DNA from: Paludisphaera rhizosphaerae
GTDB taxonomy: Bacteria; Planctomycetota; Planctomycetia; Isosphaerales; Isosphaeraceae
Reading direction: 5' to 3'
Assembly (NCBI RefSeq): GCF_011065895.1
Contig: NZ_JAALCR010000014.1
Span: 62,001 to 126,000, forward strand
DNA: 64,000 nt
Shown one piece after another: positions 24,898 to 33,550 of the stretch. A program made the position numbers and the translations under genes. How positions within the stretch are numbered: the stretch's first letter is position 1; each line of letters opens with the position of its first letter. Under the pieces are notes generated by a model. The model did not search any database and had not been told where the DNA came from. It was given only the letters and a program-made list of their open reading frames with translations.

Positions 24898-25959
24898 TCA
24901 GGGCGTCGGGGTCGGTTCACCAGAGGGTGCCGGAACGTCGACGTCCACGCCCAGAGGGGCTCCCAAGTTGGGCGTACCGTCCTGGTTCCAGGTGAACTTC
25001 TGGGCTCGCGTCGAACGATCGGAGTAGGTGACGGCCGTTCCGGACTTGGCGTGGTAGGCGATCCAGTCCTCTCGGCCGTCCGGCGATTTGAAGAACGAAT
25101 TGTGGCCCGGCCCGAAGACGCCGGCCGCGTCGTTCCTCTCGAAGACCGGCCGAAGGTGTTGCTCCCAGGAGGCGCTCTTCATCGGGTCGGCATCGGGGGC
25201 GATCGAGATCATCCCGAGCTTGTAGTCGGGGGTGTCGGCGGGGCAGGTCGAGTAGATCAGGAAGATGCGGCCCTGGTCTCCCTGGCGAAGGGCGACGGGG
25301 CCTTCGCGGACGAAGTCACAGCCGAAACCGTCGACGATCAGGTAGACCCGGGGGCCGAACAGCGTCCACGGGTTGGCCATCCGGCTGATGTAGAGCCCCT
25401 GACCGGTCGGGCTGGGCCGGCCGCACCAGACGAAGTAGCTCGCGCCGTTGGGCATCTTCATGACGGTGCCGTCGATCGCGTAGTACTCATCCTTGGGATC
25501 GGTCTGGAGCCTGGCCTTGAAGGTGTACGGCCCCATCGGGTCGTCGCCGGCGGACTCCACGACGTACATCCGGTGGTTAGGCTCCTTGCCGTCGCTCGCC
25601 GTGAAGTAGAGGTACCACCGAGGGCCCGAACCGCCGTCGAGCCGATGGAATTCCGGGGCCCAGACGTCGCGGTTGCGCGTTGGGTCGGAATCCTTCCAGA
25701 CGACCTGATCGGGGGCCTGCTTGAGGTCGCCCAACCGACGAGCCTTCCGGAGCTGGACGTCACGGCCAGTGGTCGTCGCCAGGTAATACCAGCCGTCGTG
25801 ATACATCAGCCAGGGATCGGCGCCGTGAACCTTCAGCGGGTTGCGGAAGGTCGTCGTGGTTGAAGCTGCTTTTTCCTGGGCGCAGACGGGATCGCTCGTG
25901 ATCGCGAGCAGCAGGGCTGGCAGCGCGATCACGGCGAGTCGTGATCGGAGAGTCTTCAT
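24898..25959 (-). CDS. secreted glycoside hydrolase family 43 protein
   Basis: A 353-residue five-bladed beta-propeller enzyme of the GH43 type (arabinofuranosidase/xylosidase group). The signal peptide spans residues 1-27 (ending VCA). The catalytic set is visible: general base Asp48 in HGADPWLMYHDGWYYL, Asp163 in AIDGTVM and the acid Glu219 in VREGP. DVWAPEFH and GPGHNSFFKSPDG are further family segments. It probably removes arabinose or related side chains from plant or algal polysaccharides. The start lies 8 bases after the ilvD stop, so it may be cotranscribed with ilvD although the functions are unrelated. Confidence 0.9.
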   Translation of the reverse strand: MKTLRSRLAVIALPALLLAITSDPVCAQEKAASTTTTFRNPLKVHGADPWLMYHDGWYYLATTTGRDVQLRKARRLGDLKQAPDQVVWKDSDPTRNRDVWAPEFHRLDGGSGPRWYLYFTASDGKEPNHRMYVVESAGDDPMGPYTFKARLQTDPKDEYYAIDGTVMKMPNGASYFVWCGRPSPTGQGLYISRMANPWTLFGPRVYLIVDGFGCDFVREGPVALRQGDQGRIFLIYSTCPADTPDYKLGMISIAPDADPMKSASWEQHLRPVFERNDAAGVFGPGHNSFFKSPDGREDWIAYHAKSGTAVTYSDRSTRAQKFTWNQDGTPNLGAPLGVDVDVPAPSGEPTPTP

Positions 25960-25967
25960 GGTTTCGG

Positions 25968-27875
25968 TCAGTCCCACTTCAAGATCGCGCCGGTGTCGGC
26001 GCTGGTGGCGAGCTTCTGGTAGCGGGCGAGCCACCCGGACTTGAAAGCCGAGGGGCGGGGCTTCCAGGCCTCGCGACGGGTCTTCAATTCCTCGTCGGAG
26101 AGCTGGACGGCCAGTTTGCCTGCGGGGATGTCGATTTCGACGATGTCCCCATCGCGGATCAGGCCGATCGGCCCGCCGACGGCGGCCTCGGGGCTGATGT
26201 GCCCGATCGACGCGCCGGCGGTCCCGCCCGAGAAGCGGCCGTCGGTGATCAGGGCGCACTTGTCGTCCAGGCCCACACCCTTGACGGCCGTGGTCGGCGC
26301 GAGCATCTCCTGCATGCCGGGGCCGCCGCGCGGGCCTTCGTAGCGAATGACGATGACGTCGCCGGCCTTCACCTTGCCGAAGACGATGCCGTTGTAGGCG
26401 TCGATCTCGCTCTCGAAGATGACGGCGGGGCCGCTGTGCTTCATCATCTTCGGATTCACGCCGGCCGTCTTCACCACCGCGCCGTCGGGGGCGAGGTTCC
26501 CCTTGAGCATGGTCAGGCCGCCGGTCTTCGAATAGGCGTTCTCGACCGTCCGGATGACGTCGAAGGCGTTGTAGCCGTCGTCCGACGGGCCGTGACCGCC
26601 GCCGTCGCCGTTCGACGTCGGCGCTTCGGACTCGCCCTCGGATTCGAGGACGGCGAGGCCGGCCGCCTGCGAACGAGGATCACCAGCGACGCTGGGGACG
26701 GTCCAGGCTTGCGACGATCGCTCGCCGCCGGGACGGACGCGGGTCATCGTGCGAGCGGCCTGGGTGGCCGTGGCGCCGCGCACGTCGTACTCCTCGATGT
26801 TCTCGCCCAGCGTCTTGCCTGTCACGGTGCGGGCCGACAGGTCGAGCAGGCCGGGGAGACCGCGGGCGATCTCGCCGAGGATCGTATGGATGCCGCCGGC
26901 TCGGGCGACGTCCTCGATGTGGTAGCTGCTCGACGGGCTGACCTTGCAAATGTTCGGCGTTTTCTTGCTCAACTCGTCGATGCGATCGAGCGTGAACGGC
27001 ACGCCGGCCTCGTGGGCGATGGCCAGGATGTGGAGCACGGTATTGGTGCTGCCTCCCATCGCCATGTCGAGGATCATCGAGTTGTCGAACGCCGCCGCGG
27101 TGGCGATCTCGCGAGGGAGGAGGCCGTGGCCTTCGCCGACGCGATTGAACTCAAGCGCCATCTCGACGATCCGCTTCGCGGCCTTCTCGAAGAGCGACCG
27201 ACGGTCGGCGGCGGTGGCGAGGAGGGTGCCGTTGCCGGGAAGGGCCATGCCCAGGGCCTCAGCCAGGCAGTTCATGCTGTTGGCGGTGAACATGCCGGAG
27301 CAGGAGCCGCAGGTGGGGCAGGCGGCCTTCTCGATCTCGTCCAGCTCCTCGGCCGTCATCTTCCCCTGGGCTTTCTGCACGCCGCCGACGAACGCGTCGA
27401 TCAGGTCGACCGTCTTGCCGGAGGCCGTCTTGCCGGCCTCCATCGGCCCGCCCGAAGCGAAGATCGTCGGGACGTTGACCCGCATCGCCCCCATGAACAT
27501 GCCGGGGACGATCTTGTCGCAGTTCGGGATGCAGATCATCCCGTCGAACATGTGCGCGTTGATCATCGTCTCGACCGAGTCGGCGATCAACTCGCGCGAG
27601 GGGAGCGAATACTTCATCCCGCCGTGGCCCATCGCGATACCGTCGTCGACGCCGATCGTGTTGAACAGGAACGGGACACCGCCCGCGGCCCGGACGCACT
27701 CCTTGACGAAGTTGCCGACCTCCTGGAGGTGGACGTGGCCCGGGATGATGTCGACGTGGCTGTTGCAGATCGCGATGAACGGCTTCTTCCAGTCGTCCTC
27801 GCGAACGCCGGTGGCCCGCAGAAGGCTCCGGTGCGCCGCGCGCGCGTCACCTTGTTTGATCGTATCCGAACGCAT
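25968..27875 (-). CDS. ilvD: dihydroxy-acid dehydratase
   Basis: The enzyme converts 2,3-dihydroxy acids to 2-keto acids in valine, leucine and isoleucine synthesis, using an iron-sulfur cluster. Cys37 (AICNSH), Cys119 (IPNCDK) and Cys192 ([15 protein letters not shown]) sit where cluster ligands are known. [12 protein letters not shown] and [23 protein letters not shown] mark the C-terminal half. At 635 residues it is about 70 longer than usual. The excess is a low-complexity insert at about 368-436 ([14 protein letters not shown]...[17 protein letters not shown]) between the two domains. The start is ATG 27875. It is the first gene of a probable two-gene unit. Confidence 0.95.
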   Translation of the reverse strand: MRSDTIKQGDARAAHRSLLRATGVREDDWKKPFIAICNSHVDIIPGHVHLQEVGNFVKECVRAAGGVPFLFNTIGVDDGIAMGHGGMKYSLPSRELIADSVETMINAHMFDGMICIPNCDKIVPGMFMGAMRVNVPTIFASGGPMEAGKTASGKTVDLIDAFVGGVQKAQGKMTAEELDEIEKAACPTCGSCSGMFTANSMNCLAEALGMALPGNGTLLATAADRRSLFEKAAKRIVEMALEFNRVGEGHGLLPREIATAAAFDNSMILDMAMGGSTNTVLHILAIAHEAGVPFTLDRIDELSKKTPNICKVSPSSSYHIEDVARAGGIHTILGEIARGLPGLLDLSARTVTGKTLGENIEEYDVRGATATQAARTMTRVRPGGERSSQAWTVPSVAGDPRSQAAGLAVLESEGESEAPTSNGDGGGHGPSDDGYNAFDVIRTVENAYSKTGGLTMLKGNLAPDGAVVKTAGVNPKMMKHSGPAVIFESEIDAYNGIVFGKVKAGDVIVIRYEGPRGGPGMQEMLAPTTAVKGVGLDDKCALITDGRFSGGTAGASIGHISPEAAVGGPIGLIRDGDIVEIDIPAGKLAVQLSDEELKTRREAWKPRPSAFKSGWLARYQKLATSADTGAILKWD

Positions 27876-27985
27876 GGCATCGTCCTCGGTCCGCGGGACC
27901 GTCTGAGGGCAAGGGGGCCTCGCTGTGACTCATGATCGTATCAGAAGGCCCCCCTGGCCTCCAAGTCGGCCGAGCGAGTCGAGCG

Positions 27986-28909
27986 TCAGCCGCGAGAGGA
28001 GCTTGAGCGTTTCTTGATGGGCTTGCTCCCACCAGGCCTCGTTCCGCCGCCGGTCGTGGTTCCACCGCCGGTGGTGGCGCCACCGCCGGTCGTGGTTCCG
28101 CCGGAGGAGCCGTTGGTGGGGTCGGCGTTCTCGGAGTCGAGAAGATCGAGGACGATGTTGAAGTGGCCGACGGCCGAGTCGCCGTTGTCGGCGAGGGTGA
28201 GGAGCATGTAGTCGCCGGCTTCCGTGGTGGGGCTGCCGTTCTCGGAGGGGCCCATATAGATGTTGTCGTTGGCGTTGTAAGTGTCGCGCGACCGCGCCCG
28301 AGTGTAGGCCGAATTGCTCGCGTAGACGGTGTCCGTGATCGTGTCGTCGAAGAAGAGCTGCGACGTCCAGTTGTAGGCGGTCGTCCCGGACGAGTTGAAA
28401 GTCCTGACGCGCATGTGGATGTGAGGCGTTCGGCCGGAGTACCAGCCGGGATAGATCGTCCGGAAGTTGGCGACGCCGTTGGCGTCGGAGATCTGGTATC
28501 CGCGAAGAAAATTCGAGCTCGTCGTGTTCTGAGCCGAGACCCCCGAATAGACCCCCTGGGCGTTGCAGGCCCAGATGTCGACACGGGCCTTGGGGAGTGG
28601 GGTGATGGTGTAGGGGGCCGTGTCCGAAAGCTGATACACCCGGAGATACAGGACCAGAGGGACGCCCAAGGCATAGAGGCCGGTCAGAGTGTCAGACCGG
28701 ACGTCGATCCGTTGGGGCTGTCCGTCGACCCAGTATGGTCCTTCAGTGAGGCCGGGAGTCTCGCCGTGAGTCACTCCCGGAACCGCTGCATAGACCGTCC
28801 CCGTGTGGGACCAGAAGCCCGAGACCGCCATCGCCCCGGCAATCCCCTTGATGAGGACCTCGCGACGGTTCGGCGAGTAGACAATGTCTCCCTCTTGATG
28901 CGACATCAT
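27986..28909 (-). CDS. Tat-exported intradiol ring-cleavage dioxygenase-like protein
   Basis: A 307-residue protein. Residues 13-35 (PNRREVLIKGIAGAMAVSGFW) are a twin-arginine signal. The intradiol dioxygenase core follows: GLTEGPYWVD (54-62), ARVDIWACNAQGVYSG with Tyr121, then YPGWYSGRTPHIH with Tyr157, His163 and His165, the four expected Fe(III) ligands. The C-terminus from about 275 is a Gly/Thr repeat (GGTTTGGGATT...) ending in a basic Lys/Arg/Ser tail. It may oxidise catechol-type compounds outside the cytoplasm. Two adjacent ATGs (28909, 28906) are possible starts; aggag lies upstream. Confidence 0.85.
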   Translation of the reverse strand: MMSHQEGDIVYSPNRREVLIKGIAGAMAVSGFWSHTGTVYAAVPGVTHGETPGLTEGPYWVDGQPQRIDVRSDTLTGLYALGVPLVLYLRVYQLSDTAPYTITPLPKARVDIWACNAQGVYSGVSAQNTTSSNFLRGYQISDANGVANFRTIYPGWYSGRTPHIHMRVRTFNSSGTTAYNWTSQLFFDDTITDTVYASNSAYTRARSRDTYNANDNIYMGPSENGSPTTEAGDYMLLTLADNGDSAVGHFNIVLDLLDSENADPTNGSSGGTTTGGGATTGGGTTTGGGTRPGGSKPIKKRSSSSRG

Positions 28910-29069
28910 GATGCTCCTGCAACGTGGATGTGGGAGGACGGCCGCGCCGGTGGGACCGGATTCGCCCGGAACGGGCTCGCGTGCGACGTGTATGGAACTC
29001 ATCCACGTAGGCAGGGGGGAAGCGCGCGCTCTGTCGGCAAAAACCGAAGGCGATTTCAGGGAGACGCCC

Positions 29070-29480
29070 TCATCGCTTTCGGGAGCGCGACTGCCGACCC
29101 GTCGTCGGATGGGCGGACTGCTCCGTGACCGAGGCGAGCAGGGCGGCAAGGCGTCGACCGGCCTCGCATTCGCAGCGGGCCAGTTCGGACATCTCGGCGA
29201 AACTGAGTTGGGGGTCTGGGAAAGGGAGGCGGCCTTCGGCGCCGCCGGGGGTCGGGGCAAGCGTGTAGAGCTTGTCCTTATGGAGGACCTTCACGCCGCA
29301 TCGCTTGAGGAGGTCGAGCTCGCGATAGAAGGTTCGGAGGCCGATCCGCTGGGTCTTGAGGATCTCGTCGCGGGTGCGGGGGCGGTCCTCCAGGAGACGG
29401 ACCAGCGTGTAAAGCCGGGAGGCCCTCTGTCGGGTGATATGGATGGAGGTTCGCTTTCGCCCGCCCGGAGAATCGATCAT
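29070..29480 (-). CDS. small HTH transcriptional regulator (DeoR/WYL-type N-terminal domain)
   Basis: A 136-residue protein. Residues 15-70 form a winged helix: ITRQRASRLYTLVRLLEDRPRTRDEILKTQRIGLRTFYRELDLLKRCGVKVLHKDKLYTL, the arrangement seen at the start of WYL/DeoR-type regulators. The WYL ligand domain is missing, and a short tail with FAEMSELARCECEAGRRLAALLAS follows. It may be a truncated relative that acts alone. It lies upstream of the dioxygenase-like gene on the same strand with a 160-base gap and might regulate it. Confidence 0.75.
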   Translation of the reverse strand: MIDSPGGRKRTSIHITRQRASRLYTLVRLLEDRPRTRDEILKTQRIGLRTFYRELDLLKRCGVKVLHKDKLYTLAPTPGGAEGRLPFPDPQLSFAEMSELARCECEAGRRLAALLASVTEQSAHPTTGRQSRSRKR

Positions 29481-29504
29481 CGCGAGACTGTCCTTCCCGT
29501 CGGC

Positions 29505-29690
29505 TTACGCCTTGACGAGGGTGACTTCGGACGACGTAACCCCTTTGGGCGAGACGACGTCCTTGACTTCATAGCGGCGAGTACCGCGGTTCCGCACGAT
29601 TCCCGCGAGTCTCGGCTCAGGAAACTTGAGGCGAACGCCGATAGAAAGGGTGGCCTTGTTCGTCCTGTACCGGTTGCGCGGATTTTGGGG
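29505..29690 (-). other. short protein-like frame without a standard start codon
   Basis: Read on the minus strand, about 57 codons give RNRYRTNKATLSIGV..., then RRYEVKDVVSPKG and a final SSEVTLVKA before TAA (29507-29505). A TGA closes the frame just upstream near 29693. No ATG, GTG or TTG lies before the middle of the frame (GTG in IVRN), so either ATT is used or this is a remnant. The sequence looks like real beta-rich coding sequence and ends 24 bases before the HTH gene. Confidence 0.35.
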
Positions 29691-29927
29691 AATCTCTCAA
29701 GTGCGCCGCCGGCGAGACCGATTATCGAACAAGGTGTGCCGAATCTCCAGGGTCATCTCCCCCCGCGAGGGATGACCGCAGACATCCAGCCGCCCCCCCG
29801 GGGATGCACGTCTTCCGCCCCGATCGGACTGGGAGGCTGGATGGAGTCGACGCCTTGGGCGACCGTTCGGGGGGCCGCCGCCAATCCGAACCCCGGGCGA
29901 GCCTCCTGAGCTAAGGGGAATTGATCC
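29691..29927. other. leader region of the secreted protein gene
   Basis: There is no gene here. The region must hold the promoter of the gene at 29928. A clear ribosome site, taagggga, lies just before that start. No sigma-factor consensus stands out. Confidence 0.4.
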
Positions 29928-31679
29928 ATGTCGACGCGAAAGCGAACCCTCTCGAAACGATCCTTCCGGCCGCTGGCCGAGGGTCTGGAAATCCGCCAAG
30001 TGCTTTCCTCGTACTCCGGGATCAAGTCGGCCCAGGTCTCGGGCACCGACGCGGACGGCGACAAGTGGACGCTGACCCTTTACGGGCCGGGCACGCTCAA
30101 CGTCGTCGATCAGCAGGGGAACGCGTTCACCAAGGACAACGCCAACACCCCGGACCTGATCAACACGATCACCGTCGCGGGTACCGTCACCCACTCCAGC
30201 CGGCTCGTCGGCACGGTCACCAAGGGTGCAAACGGCGACGGCAAGGTCTTCTTCCAGAACCTGAACATCCAGAACAACGGCGCGTACGGCATGATCGATT
30301 CGACCTGGATCGATCGAAAGTCGACCCAGGCGCAGAACGGCATCGCGCTGGTCGACATGCCGGACTTCTGGCTGGGCCACACCAGCACCGCGACGCCGAC
30401 GACTACTTCACAGGTCCATTCCGGCTTCGACCTCGCCGGCGGCATCACGGCGCCCGAAGGGATCAACGTCCTGCGGTTCGGCGGCGTGGACGTCGACTAC
30501 ACTCCCGCCGGCGGAACCATTCTGGCCGCCACCGGCCAGAGCAATGAGTTCGTCGTCAACCTCGGCCTGCCGGCGACGACTGGCACCTCGATCATCGTGG
30601 ATTCGGTCAATACGAACGCCTCCTCGACGACGACCTCCAGCGGGACCACGGTCAACCAGCAGAGCGTGACGTTCCTGGTGACTGGCCGCGTCAACCTTTT
30701 CCAGGCCAACGAGATCAACGGCAACACGTCGAGTGGTCTGGCTCCGACCCAGTTCGACTCGTCGGCGACGACGACCAAGGCCGGCGGCACCTATCTGGTC
30801 TCCCAGGGGGGGGACGTGACTGGCCAGATCGGCTACGTCCGAGTCGGCGGCAACGCCACCAACTTCACCACGATGGCTCTGGCGTCGAGCATCTTCTCCG
30901 CCTCCGCCGGCGATACGCTCGACCCCAAGATCACGAACTTCATGATCGGCGGCGAGACGAACAACGTCATGCTGCTGGCGCCTGGCGGCTCTCGCGACGT
31001 GTCGTTCGGCCGGGGCATGGACAACGTCGTCATCAATTCCGCCTGGATCAGCCACCTCCACGCCAACCGTGGGGCCGTGAATTCAAAGGTCACCGTCTCC
31101 CGCACGATCGACAACATGAAGCTGGGGAGCGACCTGGTGAACTCGTTCATCCAGTCGGGCTACTCCCAGGGGATCACCGCCGACGCGAACACCTTCTCGT
31201 CGCTTTCCGGCGGCGGCGGCGCCTTCAACGGCCAGGCGCCGGCGAACATCGACAACCGGACGTTCAACGACTTCGTCGGCCAGTCGATCCCCTCCGCGCA
31301 CGGCGGCGGCGGGATCAACGCCCAGATCGCCGGCAGCGTGGTCAACTCGGTGGTCTCGGTGTCGGTCGACCCCGATCCCTCGGGCATCAACGATCCGGGT
31401 TCCTTCCAGGACGTCACGAGCAAGCGGTTCCCCTTCGGCGCGCCGCAGAACATCGTCCTGCCTCGAGGCTACATCAACGCCAAGATCGAGGGCGAAGTCG
31501 ACAACTCGGCGATCGCAGGCTCGATCGTCACCACCTCGGACCAGGCCTTCTACGCCAAGCACGTCAAGATCGTGAAGGGAGCGGTTCTCCCGCCGAAGGT
31601 CGACACCGCTCCGTTCAACCGCAAGCTCCAGTACGGCAAGGCGCAGAACGCCTTGCAGGGGCTCTATCACGTCAAGTGA
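29928..31679 (+). CDS. large secreted planctomycete protein with LExRxxLS head
   Basis: A 583-residue protein. The basic head MSTRKRTLSKR is followed by FRPLAEGLEIRQVLSS (13-28), the motif that begins many exported planctomycete proteins in place of a classical signal peptide. The rest is Gly/Asn/Ser/Thr-rich and beta-strand-rich, with repeated short segments such as VTGQIGYVRVGGNATNF, ITNFMIGGETNNVMLL and DNVVINSAWISHL, suggesting a parallel beta-helix or adhesin-like fold. No enzyme motif is seen. It stands alone, convergent with purD 29 bases away. Confidence 0.85.
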   Translation: MSTRKRTLSKRSFRPLAEGLEIRQVLSSYSGIKSAQVSGTDADGDKWTLTLYGPGTLNVVDQQGNAFTKDNANTPDLINTITVAGTVTHSSRLVGTVTKGANGDGKVFFQNLNIQNNGAYGMIDSTWIDRKSTQAQNGIALVDMPDFWLGHTSTATPTTTSQVHSGFDLAGGITAPEGINVLRFGGVDVDYTPAGGTILAATGQSNEFVVNLGLPATTGTSIIVDSVNTNASSTTTSSGTTVNQQSVTFLVTGRVNLFQANEINGNTSSGLAPTQFDSSATTTKAGGTYLVSQGGDVTGQIGYVRVGGNATNFTTMALASSIFSASAGDTLDPKITNFMIGGETNNVMLLAPGGSRDVSFGRGMDNVVINSAWISHLHANRGAVNSKVTVSRTIDNMKLGSDLVNSFIQSGYSQGITADANTFSSLSGGGGAFNGQAPANIDNRTFNDFVGQSIPSAHGGGGINAQIAGSVVNSVVSVSVDPDPSGINDPGSFQDVTSKRFPFGAPQNIVLPRGYINAKIEGEVDNSAIAGSIVTTSDQAFYAKHVKIVKGAVLPPKVDTAPFNRKLQYGKAQNALQGLYHVK

Positions 31680-31708
31680 CGGAGTCAGTCGGCGAGGGGC
31701 GGCGCGGA

Positions 31709-33220
31709 TCAGGCGCCGTCCGCCTCGACGATCCCTTCGGCGATGTCGCGACGGTAGACGCTCCCCGGGAATCGGATGGTCCGCACGGCTTCATAAGCCC
31801 GCTCACGAGCCTGGGCCAGGTCGTCGCCGAGGGCGGTGACGTTCAGGACCCGTCCGCCGTCGCTGAGGATTCGCGGATCGCGTCCCACCTCAGGGTCGGG
31901 ACGGAGCTTCGTGCCGGCGTGGAAGACTTTCACGTCGGGGAGTCGGTCGGCCGCGGCGATGTTCTGAATCCCGCGGTTCCGCTCGTAGTGGCCGGGATAC
32001 CCCTCGGCGGCCATCACGACCGTCACGGCAGGGCGAGCGTCCCATTGCAGGTCGATCGTGTCGAGCCGCTCGTCGACCACCGCCTCCAGAGCGTCGAGGA
32101 TGTCGGACTTCAGACGCATCAGAATGACCTGCGTCTCGGGGTCGCCGAACCGGACGTTGAACTCAAGGACCTTTGGCCCCTGGTTCGTGAGCATCAGGCC
32201 GGCGTAGAGGACCCCGCGGAAGGGCCTTCGCGAGCGCTTCAGGGCGTGGACGATCGGCACGAGAATCTCGCGCTCGACGTTCTGCATCAGGTCGGCGGTG
32301 ACCATCGGGGTCGGGGAGAAGGCGCCCATGCCGCCGGTGTTCGGCCCCTCGTCGCCGTCGAGGGCCCGCTTGTAGTCCTGGCTGGAGGCCAGGGGGATGA
32401 TCGTCCGGCCGTCGGTCAGGGCCAGAACGCTCGTCTCGCGGCCGTCGAGTTTCTCTTCGATGAGAACCCGGTCGCCTGCCTGGCCGTAGATTCGACGGAC
32501 CATGATCTGGTCGATCGCGTCGAGCGCCTGCCGCAGCGTGCTGCAAACATACACGCCCTTGCCCGCCGCCAGGCCGTCGGCCTTGACCACGAGCCCAAGC
32601 GGGCAGCTTAGCACGAACTCGCGAGCCTCGGCGATCGTCGAGAAGACCTTCCGAGCGCCCCGATCCTCGATCTCGACCTGAACGCCCGGGCTGAGCATCT
32701 CACGGGGGTCGAGAATCCGCTCGACGGCCTCGAGCGTCTCGGCCGCGGTCCGGCAGTGGATCGTGTTGCGGATCGTCGACCGGCCGCGGGAGCGGACGAT
32801 CAGGGCGACCTCGCGCGAGAGGATGTAGTGCTCGGCGTCGGGGGCGCCTCGGAAAATTCGATAATCGGCCGTGGGGATGCCGGCCTGGCGCATCAGGTCT
32901 TTGGCGAAGACCTTGCTTCCTTCGAGTTCGGCGGCGTCCTGGCGGGGGCCGAAGATTCGCAGGCCCTCGCGGATGAACAGGTCGACGACGCCCTTGGTCA
33001 GCGGTTCTTCCGGCCCGACCACCGTCAGACCGATGCCTTCCCGCTTGGCGAACTGCACGAGGCCGCGATGGTCGCCCGGCTCAATGGGGACGTTCTGAAC
33101 GTCCAGGGCGGTTCCCGCGTTCCCCGGGGCGCAGTACACCGCCGTAACACGCGGCGACTGTTTCAACTTCCAGCACAGGGCGTGCTCGCGGCCCCCTCTG
33201 CCGATGACCAGGACTTTCAC
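31709..33220 (-). CDS. purD: phosphoribosylamine-glycine ligase
   Basis: PurD makes glycinamide ribonucleotide in purine synthesis, using ATP in an ATP-grasp fold. The start MKVLVIGRGGREHALCWKL (GTG start), APGNAGTA, VGPEEPLTKGVVD and GSKVFAKDLMRQAGIPTADYRIF are diagnostic, as are VVKADGLAAGKGV, NTGGMGAFSPTP and VLEFNVRFGDPETQ. The length of 503 is about 75 above the usual 425-430. The excess is at about 126-200, between TADYRIF and LGLVVKADGL, and reads YILSREVALIVRSRGRS...ERILDPREMLSPGVQVEIEDRGARKVF. It lies within the ATP-grasp small domain. The gene is transcribed alone. Confidence 0.95.
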   Translation of the reverse strand: MKVLVIGRGGREHALCWKLKQSPRVTAVYCAPGNAGTALDVQNVPIEPGDHRGLVQFAKREGIGLTVVGPEEPLTKGVVDLFIREGLRIFGPRQDAAELEGSKVFAKDLMRQAGIPTADYRIFRGAPDAEHYILSREVALIVRSRGRSTIRNTIHCRTAAETLEAVERILDPREMLSPGVQVEIEDRGARKVFSTIAEAREFVLSCPLGLVVKADGLAAGKGVYVCSTLRQALDAIDQIMVRRIYGQAGDRVLIEEKLDGRETSVLALTDGRTIIPLASSQDYKRALDGDEGPNTGGMGAFSPTPMVTADLMQNVEREILVPIVHALKRSRRPFRGVLYAGLMLTNQGPKVLEFNVRFGDPETQVILMRLKSDILDALEAVVDERLDTIDLQWDARPAVTVVMAAEGYPGHYERNRGIQNIAAADRLPDVKVFHAGTKLRPDPEVGRDPRILSDGGRVLNVTALGDDLAQARERAYEAVRTIRFPGSVYRRDIAEGIVEADGA

Positions 33221-33550
33221 GACGTCGACTCTCCGGGGAAAATCACGAACCTCTCAGGCGACGATGGCGTCGAAACATTTCAGGCTCGTCGCACGCCTCG
33301 GGCCGGGCGGCCCCGCCCAAGGTCTATGGCCGCGCGTCGGACTGGCCGACGACGCGATGGATTCAGAATAACCATTCTAGGAACTGCCTCGCTTCGCGCA
33401 CAGCACCGTCCTCCTCAGGATCCCTTCCGGACGATGCTTCGCGTGGCGTGACGGGCGGCGAAATCGTAAGATGGGGAAGCCGCATCCGATCCGAGTCGTG
33501 TGAAGCCTTGCAGCCGAATCCCGCCTTTTGGACGTCCGGAGATCCCGATC
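33221..33550. other. divergent intergenic region between purD and asd
   Basis: This 330-base region holds both 5' ends. No open frame, repeat or RNA is recognised, and no convincing promoter hexamers stand out in this GC-rich stretch. Confidence 0.4.

Noticed and set aside
25941-27935. Long plus-strand frame opposite ilvD
   Set aside because: The translation is Gly/Ala/Arg/Asp-rich with no motif; ilvD on the other strand has intact family residues.
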